DNA of 51,819 bases from JBGSTR01 sp963707135 (GTDB lineage Bacteria > Pseudomonadota > Gammaproteobacteria > Chromatiales > Chromatiaceae). Positions 10,242 through 18,200 of this stretch are shown here, piece by piece. The position numbers were made by a program, and so were the translations under genes. The DNA lies in the NCBI GenBank assembly GCA_963707135.1, contig CAVPOY010000018.1, positions 1 through 51,819 on the forward strand, given 5' to 3'. Below the pieces are notes generated by a model. The model worked only from the letters and a program-made list of their open reading frames with translations. It made no database searches and had not been told where the DNA came from. Every line of letters starts with the position of its first letter. Within the stretch, counting starts at the first letter, position 1.

Positions 10242-12224
10242 TTACTTGAACAGCTTGGACTTGTCGACCAGATCGACGTGGGCCCGCTTGAAGTTGGTCC
10301 AGGTCTTGGTCTTGCGGTCATAGATGGAGTTGCCGAAGCACTTCCAGTTCTCCTCGTCCACATAGTTGTGATCCATCCGGTAGTAGAAGCCCGGGTAACG
10401 GGACTCCTCGCGGAACTGGATGTGCTTCATGTGGGCCTCGGCCGTGAGGATGCGGTGATAGTTCTCCCAGGCCCGCAGCAGCTCATGCAGGTCCTTGGCG
10501 CGCATCTTCTTGGCGTCTTCCTTCAGCATCTCGAGCTTCTGCTCCGCCACATCCATCATGTGAGCATTGGTCTGGTACATGGTGGACACGCCCGCCACGT
10601 ACTCGTCCATGATCTTCTGCAGGCGGAACTGCAGCATCTTCGGCGTGATGTAGTTCGGGTTCACGTCGATGGCGGTGGTGTAGTCCTTGTTCTCCATGTA
10701 GTTCCGCACCGGCTGATAGATCTCGGCGACGAGGTCGTCGACGGAATCTTCCAGCTCCGGCTTGTGGTCCTTGTTGTCCATGCAGAACTGGACCATGGCC
10801 TTGGCCGCGAGACGTCCCTCGGCATGCGAGCCGGAGGAGAACTTGTGGCCGGAAGCGCCGACCCCGTCAGCGGCGGTGAACAGACCCGCAACCGTGGTCA
10901 TGCCGCGGTAGCCCCAGTTCCAGCCCTTGGGCAGGTGCGCCGGGATCTTGTCGGCCTCGGGGTGGTCCTCGCTGGTCGGCGCGCCGACGTCGGTCGGGCC
11001 GGAGACCCAGATGCCGCAGCAGCCGGAGTGCGAACCGAGCAGGTAGGGCTCGGTGGGCATCAGCTCGGAGTTACGCTTCTCCGGCTCGATGTTCTCACCG
11101 GCCCAGACACCGGCCTGGCCGATGCACATGTCGAGGAAGTCCTCCCAGGCCTCGGCCTCCAGGTGCTTGATCTCCTTGGGGGTCATGGTCTCGGCGAGCT
11201 TGCCCAGCGCGGTCACGGTGTCCATCCAGATCGGACCACGGCCCTCGCGCATCTCCTTCATCATCAGGTGGTTGCGCAGGCACGAGGCCGGCACCTTGGC
11301 CTGACCGTAGGGCGGGAAGTCGTCCAGCAGCTCCTTGTTGGTCTCCATGTAGACCTCGCCGAAGGCGTTGGTGGCCTTGGCCTTGAAGAGCAGGAACCAG
11401 GCGCCGACCGGGCCGTAACCGTCCTTGAAACGAGCGGGCACGAAGCGGTTTTCCATCATGGTCAGCTCGGCGCCGGCCTCGGCGGCCATCGCGTAGGTGC
11501 TGCCGGCGTTCCATACCGGGTACCAGGCGCGGCCCGTGCCCTCACCGACGGAGCGGGGACGGAAGATGTTCACGCAGCCACCGGCGACCAGCAGGCAGGC
11601 CTTGAACTTGTAGACGTAGACCTTGTCCTCGCGCACCGAGAAGCCGACCGCGCCGGCGATGCGGTTCTTGTCGCTCTTGTCGTTGACGAGCTTGACGATG
11701 AAGACGCGCTCCTGGATACGCTCGGTGCCCAGGGCCTTCTTGGCCGCCTCGGCGACGATCCACTTGTAGGACTCGCCATTGATCATGATCTGCCACTTGC
11801 CGGAGCGCACGGGCATGCCGCCCTCGACCAGGGGCTTGCCCTCGTCGCCGGGCTGCTTCCAGATCGGAAGGCCCCACTCCTCGAACAGATGCACGGAATC
11901 GTCGACGTGACGGCCGAGGTCATAGGCCAGATCGTCGCGAGTGATGCCCATCAGGTCGTTGGAGACCATGCGCGCATAGTCCGCCGGATCCTGCTCGGAG
12001 CCGATGTAGGTGTTGATCGCCGACAGGCCCTGCGCGACCGCGCCGGAACGGTCCATGGCGGCCTTGTCCACGAGCTTGACCTTCAGGTCCACGCCTTGGG
12101 CCTTCGCCGCATCCAGCCACGGACCGATCTCATAGGCCGCGCCGCACGCGCCCATGCCACCGCCGATGATGAGGATGTCGACCTCTTCTTCGACGACTTC
12201 AGGATTACCGAATGTTCCTGCCAT
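10242..12224 (-). CDS. aprA: Adenylylsulfate (APS) reductase, alpha subunit
   Basis: AprA is the FAD-binding catalytic subunit of dissimilatory APS reductase. In sulfur oxidisers the cytoplasmic enzyme runs in reverse, oxidising sulfite plus AMP to APS. The 660-residue protein opens with the dinucleotide-binding motif DILIIGGGMGACGAA (about 16-30). It continues with family segments such as GRAWYPVWNAGSTYAMAAEA and LLGSHSGCCGIWVSGP, and ends in the helical domain (MKHIQFREESRYPGFYYRMD). The start ATG 12224 has AGAGG 8 bases upstream. It follows aprB by 55 nt and is closed by a terminator. Neither sat, aprM nor qmo genes are in the window, so the electron acceptor complex must be encoded elsewhere. 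In sulfate reducers the same proteins act reductively; oxidation is my inference from the gammaproteobacterial background. Confidence 0.96.
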   Translation of the reverse strand: MAGTFGNPEVVEEEVDILIIGGGMGACGAAYEIGPWLDAAKAQGVDLKVKLVDKAAMDRSGAVAQGLSAINTYIGSEQDPADYARMVSNDLMGITRDDLAYDLGRHVDDSVHLFEEWGLPIWKQPGDEGKPLVEGGMPVRSGKWQIMINGESYKWIVAEAAKKALGTERIQERVFIVKLVNDKSDKNRIAGAVGFSVREDKVYVYKFKACLLVAGGCVNIFRPRSVGEGTGRAWYPVWNAGSTYAMAAEAGAELTMMENRFVPARFKDGYGPVGAWFLLFKAKATNAFGEVYMETNKELLDDFPPYGQAKVPASCLRNHLMMKEMREGRGPIWMDTVTALGKLAETMTPKEIKHLEAEAWEDFLDMCIGQAGVWAGENIEPEKRNSELMPTEPYLLGSHSGCCGIWVSGPTDVGAPTSEDHPEADKIPAHLPKGWNWGYRGMTTVAGLFTAADGVGASGHKFSSGSHAEGRLAAKAMVQFCMDNKDHKPELEDSVDDLVAEIYQPVRNYMENKDYTTAIDVNPNYITPKMLQFRLQKIMDEYVAGVSTMYQTNAHMMDVAEQKLEMLKEDAKKMRAKDLHELLRAWENYHRILTAEAHMKHIQFREESRYPGFYYRMDHNYVDEENWKCFGNSIYDRKTKTWTNFKRAHVDLVDKSKLFK

Positions 12225-12279
12225 TTCGTATGCCTCTGAACTCTTGAATTTTTCTCGCGGTCTGCGCTGAAGCGCGGGC

Positions 12280-12747
12280 TTACTTGCGGATCAGCTCAAC
12301 CGGGTCTCCGGCCTTCTGAACGCCGCCCAGGGTGAAGAAGCCTGCCTCGCCGATCTTGGAGATGTCGGCCGCGAGCTTGCCGCCGTAGGGATCGATGGAG
12401 CCTTCCGGGGTGGTGCGGATCGGGAACTTGAAGCGCTTCATGTTGCCGTTGCGGAACTTGATCGTCCACATGATCGAGTCGGTACCGCGCAGGGGCTGCA
12501 CGGAGGCGCCCATCGGAACCACGTCGGCGTAGTGACGGCACTCGATGGCCTGCTGGGGGCAGATCTTGACGCAGGAGTAGCATTCCCAGCACTGCTCGGG
12601 CTCCTGGTTGAAGGCCCGCATCGCATGACCGGTCTCGGATCCGTCCTGGTCAAGCTTCATGAGGTCGTGGGGGCAGATGTACATGCAAGCGGTCTTGTCT
12701 TGGCCCTTGCAGCCATCGCACTTATCAGTACGCACAAAAGTCGGCAT
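12280..12747 (-). CDS. aprB: Adenylylsulfate (APS) reductase, beta subunit
   Basis: AprB carries two [4Fe-4S] clusters and passes electrons between the FAD of AprA and the membrane. The 155-residue protein has the first ligand set in CDGCKGQDKTACMYICPHD (about 10-28) and the second in CWECYSCVKICPQQAIEC (about 54-71). The C-terminal tail (FTLGGVQKAGDPVELIRK) wraps AprA in known structures. ATG 12747 has AGGAG 11 bases upstream. It is the first gene of the aprBA operon; the order beta then alpha is the usual one. Confidence 0.96.
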   Translation of the reverse strand: MPTFVRTDKCDGCKGQDKTACMYICPHDLMKLDQDGSETGHAMRAFNQEPEQCWECYSCVKICPQQAIECRHYADVVPMGASVQPLRGTDSIMWTIKFRNGNMKRFKFPIRTTPEGSIDPYGGKLAADISKIGEAGFFTLGGVQKAGDPVELIRK

Positions 12748-13174
12748 AGTGCTAGATCTCCTAACGTTTCACTGCCAGTGAATTGCCGCCATGACGGCTG
12801 GAAAGCGGGGCGGCCTAAATTTTCCAGGGGACGGATGTTCGCCGAAACGCTCTGCGCTCGTATCCCTGCTACGTCCGGCTCGTCCGCTCCTGAACTTCGG
12901 CGGTATGCCTCCGAGAATTGGGAGTTAGCTGGGCGGGTACCGCCGAGGCCGGTTCACGTGAGTCGGGGAGGTTAGTGAGTGCGCCATCGGCCTGTCAAAA
13001 CAGTATTTCCGTTTCGCTTCATAAAATTGCTTTATTAGATAATTCTGATGGCTCGGACCGGGTTTTTCCCCGTTTCGTCCCGGGCTCGGCGTGCGAGCGG
13101 ATGGCGTTCTCCGATGCGCGATTTTGGCCGGGCCCACTTTGCCGAACGCCCCGCCGCGGTTAACTTGTCATCCC
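12748..13174. promoter_or_regulatory. Divergent intergenic region with the aprBA promoter
   Basis: No gene is seen in these 427 bases between aprB and the thioredoxin-HEAT gene. A minus-strand TTGACA (12993-12998) could be a -35 box for aprBA, but the best -10 (TAACCT, 18 bases on) is poor. A 9-bp inverted repeat (TCGGCGGTA 12897-12905 / TACCGCCGA 12938-12946) lies between that hexamer and aprB and might be an operator or a leader hairpin. An AT-rich patch spans about 13000-13050. Confidence 0.35.
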
Positions 13175-13846
13175 ATGCATACGCCCCCGACTCCTGTCCC
13201 GCCGGACGCCGTGCTGCTGATCGGCAGCGGATGCCCCCATTGCCATGCGGTGCTGAACGCGCTCGCTCGGCTGGTCCAGCAGGGGATGCTTGGGCGCCTG
13301 GAGGTGGTCAACGTCAGCGTGCTGCCCGATGTCGCCCGGGCGCATGGCGCGCGCTCGGTGCCCTGGACGCGGCTGGGACCGTTCGAGCTGCTCGGGGCGC
13401 TGCCGGCGTCGGAGCTCGCGGAATGGGCCGAGCTGGCGGCATCCGGCCAGGGCTGGACCCGCTATTTTGGTCACCTGATCGAGACCAACCGGCTGGACGC
13501 GGTCTCCGGGCACCTGCGCGCCGCGCCCGGCACCCTGGTCGATTTGCTCGACCTGCTGGCCAGCGAGGACACACCGATGTCGCTGCGAATCGGCATCAGC
13601 GCCGTTATCGAAGGGCTCGCGGGCAGCCCGATCCTGCGTCAGGCGCGGCCCGCGATCGAGTTACTGACCCTCTCGCCGTCGGCCCAGATCCGAGCGGATG
13701 CCTGCCACTTCCTGGGCCTGGCCGGCGACGCGGCGGCGCTGCCCGTGGTGCGCCGGCTGCTCGACGACGACCACCCGGACGTGCGGGAGATCGCCGCCGA
13801 CGTCCAGGCCATGCTGTGCGACCCCCGGGAGCCCTCCGCCGCATGA
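13175..13846 (+). CDS. Thioredoxin-fold protein with C-terminal HEAT repeats
   Basis: The 223-residue protein starts as a thioredoxin-like domain (about 10-85) with a CPHC redox motif at 20-23 (GSGCPHCHAV) and a SVPWT segment where the cis-Pro loop is expected. The C-terminal half reads as alpha-helical HEAT-like repeats (SLRIGISAVIEGLAG, then IRADACHFLGLAGDAAALPVVRRLL and DVREIAADV). No signal peptide is visible, so it should be cytoplasmic. ATG 13175 is chosen because the earlier ATG (13091) adds an unlikely N-terminus; no clear ribosome-binding site precedes either. It diverges from aprBA and lies 135 nt before rsmE. A thiol-redox role on a partner held by the HEAT part is plausible but not shown. 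Confidence 0.72.
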   Translation: MHTPPTPVPPDAVLLIGSGCPHCHAVLNALARLVQQGMLGRLEVVNVSVLPDVARAHGARSVPWTRLGPFELLGALPASELAEWAELAASGQGWTRYFGHLIETNRLDAVSGHLRAAPGTLVDLLDLLASEDTPMSLRIGISAVIEGLAGSPILRQARPAIELLTLSPSAQIRADACHFLGLAGDAAALPVVRRLLDDDHPDVREIAADVQAMLCDPREPSAA

Positions 13847-13981
13847 GAAACGCCCGCGCCCCTTCGCCGGGTGTCGCAGAGCTCATTTCACGGGCGTTCG
13901 CGACGCCATCCCTGGACGGCATCGCGTGCCGCTATTGGTGACACCTTCCGTCGGCCGACGACTGACCGGGGCTCGGAGATC

Positions 13982-14713
13982 ATGAGAGTGCCGCGCATTT
14001 TCGTCGACATCGAGCTGGCCCCGCAGGGGCAGCCGGTGCTTCCCGAGGGACCCGCGCGCCACCTGAGCCAGGTCCTGCGCCTGGCGCCAGGCAGCCCCGT
14101 GGCCCTGTTCAACGGCGACGGCCGGGACTACAGCGCCCGCGTCCTGGAGACGGGCCGTCGCGGGCTGAAGGTCTCGATCGACGGAGCGGGCGAGCCCGAG
14201 CCACCGCCGCCACTGTCAATACGGCTGGCAATCGGCGTATCCCGCGGGGAGCGGATGGACTATGCCTTGCAGAAGGCGGTCGAGCTCGGCGTCGAGGGCA
14301 TCACGCCGCTGTTCACCTCGCGCGGCCTGGTCCAGTTGGCGGGGACGCGACTCGAACGCCGCCTGGATCACTGGCGCGGCATCGTCGTCGGCGCCTGCGA
14401 GCAATCCGGACGCCGCCGTTTACCGGAGCTGCACCCCGCGGAGACGCTCGCGAGCTGGATCGAGACCGCCCCAGCCGGTGGACTACTTCTGGACCCGGCG
14501 GCGAAGCAGACTCTGGTCGGCCTGCCCCGGCCCGGCCCCGAGATCACGCTTCTGGTGGGGCCGGAAGGGGGGCTCGACGCCAAGGAGCGAGCGCTCGCCG
14601 GACGCCACGGCTTCCGACCGGTTCGGCTGGGACCCCGCATCCTGCGCACCGAGACGGCGCCCCTGGCGGCCATCGCCGTCATCCAGGCGCTCTGGGGAGA
14701 CCTTGGCCGCTGA
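13982..14713 (+). CDS. rsmE: 16S rRNA (uracil(1498)-N3)-methyltransferase
   Basis: RsmE methylates U1498 in the decoding region of 16S rRNA. The 243-residue protein has the N-terminal PUA-like domain (RHLSQVLRLAPGSPVALFNGDG) and the C-terminal SPOUT domain. The cofactor knot is formed by LLVGPEGGLDAKE (about 190-202) and LGPRILRTETAPLAAIAVIQ (about 217-236). The characteristic KAVELGVEGITPL and ACEQSGRRRLPEL segments are also present. ATG 13982 is supported by the family start MRxPRxF. It converges with the chemosensory operon on the minus strand. Confidence 0.95.
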   Translation: MRVPRIFVDIELAPQGQPVLPEGPARHLSQVLRLAPGSPVALFNGDGRDYSARVLETGRRGLKVSIDGAGEPEPPPPLSIRLAIGVSRGERMDYALQKAVELGVEGITPLFTSRGLVQLAGTRLERRLDHWRGIVVGACEQSGRRRLPELHPAETLASWIETAPAGGLLLDPAAKQTLVGLPRPGPEITLLVGPEGGLDAKERALAGRHGFRPVRLGPRILRTETAPLAAIAVIQALWGDLGR

Positions 14714-14776
14714 GACACCGATCGTTGGCTTTCCCGCCTGACCACGAACGGCGGTATCCCGCGACCCGGGCGCGCC

Positions 14777-15226
14777 TCAGGAGACCGCCAACAGCGCCTC
14801 TTCGAGTGCATCGAGGTCCGGCAGCAGGGCCGGCCGACCGTTGAGCCGCAGCGCCGCCAGGGCGAAGGGGTGGTCATCCTCTTCGGCGGTCAGGGCCTCG
14901 GCGGTGACGCGCTCCAGCCGAGGCAGCCCCCGGGTCTCGACGGCCAGATAGGGGAGGCGCGGGTTGCCGTTCGGCGTGAAGCAGACCACCAGGTGAGCCC
15001 GCTCGGCACGGGCCGGCGCCATCTCCGGATCGTCGGCAATGCGCACGACCGGAACGGACCGGCCGCGCCAGGGAATTCGCCCCAGGAACCAGGCCGGCGA
15101 CCCGTCGGGCGCCGGCTCCAGCCCCTGGACCGACACGATCTCGGCCACCATGCCGCCCGGGAGCACGAGCTGCCGCTCCCCGCAGGGCGCCAGCAGAACG
15201 CCAAGCTCGGCCTGTTGGTCGGTCAC
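14777..15226 (-). CDS. chpC: CheW-like adaptor at the end of the Pil-Chp operon
   Basis: The 149-residue protein is a single CheW-like domain (LVLPGGMVAEIVSVQGLEP, then PAWFLGRIPWRGRSVPVVRIAD). Its start overlaps the chpA stop by 4 bases (15223-15226), so translation is coupled. In Pseudomonas the corresponding gene after chpA/chpB is chpC, which links additional receptors to the ChpA kinase. It is the last gene of the operon here. The sequence is diverged, but position and fold agree. Confidence 0.8.
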   Translation of the reverse strand: MTDQQAELGVLLAPCGERQLVLPGGMVAEIVSVQGLEPAPDGSPAWFLGRIPWRGRSVPVVRIADDPEMAPARAERAHLVVCFTPNGNPRLPYLAVETRGLPRLERVTAEALTAEEDDHPFALAALRLNGRPALLPDLDALEEALLAVS

Positions 15227-18200
15227 GCGGATCGCTCCGCCAGGACCGAGCCGATCTCGTGGAGCAGCTCGGACTCCTGGAATGGCTTGCTCAGATAGCG
15301 GTTCACGCCGAGCTCCATGGCATGGTCCCGGTGCTTCTGGCCGGCCCGGGACGTGATCATGATGATCGGCAGGTCGCGCATCCGCTCGGAGCGCCGGATG
15401 TGGCGTGTCAGCTCGTAGCCGTCCATTCGCGGCATCTCGATATCCAAAAGCATCAGGTCCGGCAGGCGCTCGTCGAGCAGCGTCAGGGCCTCGACGCCGT
15501 CTTTGGCGGTCAGCACGTCGAAGTGCTGTCGCTTGAGAAGCCGACCCGTGACCTTGCGCACCGTCAGCGAGTCATCCACCACGAGCACGCAGCGCGGCGC
15601 CTCGCCGCCGGCGCCCGGCCGCGCGGCCGGGGCGTAGCCCTGGGCGGCCCCGGAGCGTAGAAGCGCCAGCGCGTCGACGATCAGCGCGACCCGCCCGTCC
15701 GGAAGAATCGTGCCGCCGCTGAGCCAGCGAATACCGGCCAACTGCGGACCCAGCGGCTTGACGACGATGCGCTCGCTGCCGATCAGGCTGTCGACCTGTA
15801 GCGCCACGCGCTCGTCCCCGAGCCGCACCATCAGCAGCGGCAGCCAGCGCTTCTCGCCGAGGTCGGGCTCCTGGCGCGGGTCCAGCACGCCGCCGAGGTA
15901 CGCGACGCGGCAGGGGTGCCCCCGATACTCGAAGTCCCGCCCCTTGCCCCGATACAGGGCGGCGAGCTCTTCCCGGCCGATCCGCGCGGCGCCCTCGATG
16001 GTCGCGTGGGGCACGGCGTAGATTCGGTCGCCGACACCGACCAGGAAGGCCTCGATGATCGCAAGAGTCAGTGGCAGCCGGATGCTGAAACTGGAACCCC
16101 GACCCGGCACGGAGTCCAGGCTGATGGCACCGTTTGCCGCCTTGATCTCGGAGGCCACGACATCGAGGCCGACGCCGCGCCCGGAGATCTGGGTGACGCG
16201 CCCAGCCGTGGTGAAACCCGGCTCCAGGACAAACTGCATCAGCGCCTCGTCGGCAATCCGCACGTCGGGGCCCAGCAGTCCGCGCGCGACGGCCTGCTCC
16301 CTTATGGCCTCCAAGTTCATGCCCCGACCGTCGTCGCTGACGACGATCACCACGTCGTTACCCTCGCGGTTCAGCGTCAGCGTGACGACGCCGGTACCCT
16401 TTTTCCCGGCCGCGCGCCGGGCCTCCGCGCCCTCCAGTCCGTGATCCACGGCGTTGCGGAGCAGGTGCTCGAGAGGGGCCACGAGACGGTCCAGGATGGA
16501 GCGGTCGAGCTCGACCTCTGGACCTACGACCTCGAGCCGCGCCGACTTGCCGAGGCTGTCCGCGGTCTGGCGCACCAGCCGGTGCAGACGCGGAACCACC
16601 TGGACGAAAGGCACCATCCGGGTGCGCAGCAGGCCGTCTTGCAGGTGCTCGGCCAGGCGCGCTTGCTGGGTCAGCAGGTCGGCCGACTCCCGCTGATAAC
16701 CGGTCAGAATATCCTTCAAGCCGATCAGATCATTGACTGTCTCGGCCAGGCTCCGGGAGACCTGTTGGAGGTTGGAGAAGCGGTCCAGCTCCAGCGGGTC
16801 GAAGCCGCCCTCGTCGCCGCCGCGGATCCCTTCCCGCTCGAAGCGGTGCAGGATCTGAGTCTCGGTCTCGATCTCCAACAGCCGCAGCTTCTCCCGCAGC
16901 CGGGTGAGGGTCTGATCCAGCTCGCCCAGTCCAAATCCCATCAACCCATTGCGCTGGGACAGTCGGGCGCGATAGAGGCTGATCTCGCCCGCGTTGTCGA
17001 CCAGGCGGTCCAGTAGCTCGGAGCGTACCCGGATTTGCGGGCCGCCCGCCGCCGGCTGCGCCGCCTCGCGGTCTTGCTTGCGGGCATCGGCTGGCGGGGG
17101 CATGGCGGGGACGGCCGGAGCCGGGGAGGGCTCCGCGGCCGGGCGCATGACGGCCAGCTCCGGCGCCGACGGGGCGCCGGTAACCGATTCCTGATTCAGG
17201 GCCGAGACCAGCGCGCTGACCCGGGGGATAGGCGCCCCGTGCTCGAGCGCGTCGACCTGCAGGGCCAGCGTATCGACGGCGCGTTGAGCCAGCTCCAGCG
17301 TCGTGTCGTCGACGCCGGCGGCGCTCGAGCCCATCACCGTGAGCCGGGTCTCGAGCGCGTGGGCAAGGTCGCCGATTGCCCGCAGCCCGGTCAGCCGTGC
17401 GCCGCCTTTGAGTGTGTGGAGCATCCGATTGATGCCGTCGAGCGCGCTCAGCTCCCGCGGTGCGAGCTGCCACTGTCTGAGGCCCGCGTCGATGCCGTCG
17501 AGGAGGTCGTGGGCCTCCTCTAGGAACAGACCGGCGAGGTCCGAGTCGGCGGGTGGGGCCTCAAAGTCGCCGTCGTCGGCCTCGGCGGCCACCGGAATAG
17601 TCGGCTCGGCGGGAGTCGGCTCGCGTTCGGTGACTTTGGGGGCCGGGGTCGAGGGAGCGGCCGGTACTTGGCCAGCCGCCTTGCGACCAGGCCTTTTCTT
17701 GCCCGTGCGTTTCCGACCGGCTGATTCGGGGGCCAACGGCTCCGGCGCAGGCTCGACCTCGGCGCTGGTCGGTTCCAGACCGCCCTCGGGTCCCGCGGCG
17801 AATTCAGCGCCGGACCCCGAGGTGGAATGCGGAGCAGACACCGGTGGAGGCTCCGCGGCGCCCGCCCCGAGCTCGGGCATTGTCGGCGCGCGCGACAACA
17901 GTTCCTCGACCTGGTGCTCGTCGACCCGTGGCACCGGCTCGACGGTCTGGACCGATGTCTGCGGGGCGGCCAGCTCCAGGCTCAAGGCCCGCAGCACGGC
18001 CGTGCCCTCGCCGGCGGCGGGCATCTCGGCGGCCCTGATCGCGATACCGTCGACCGCCCGCTCCAGTAGCCCGACGAGCCCCGGCGTCAGGGGCCGCCCG
18101 GCCTCCTGCGCCGGCCGCACCTGTTGCTCGAGCGACTTGGCCACATCGGCGATCGACTGGACCCCCGCCATCCGAGCACTTCCGGCCAGGGTGTGCAGGG

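Noticed and set aside
10149..12239. 696-codon plus-strand open frame opposite aprA
   Set aside because: It is a shadow of the GC-rich aprA gene; aprA is unmistakable and the opposite frame has no family likeness.
15916..17016. 366-codon plus-strand frame opposite the ChpA kinase core
   Set aside because: Antisense of conserved HATPase and CheW coding sequence.
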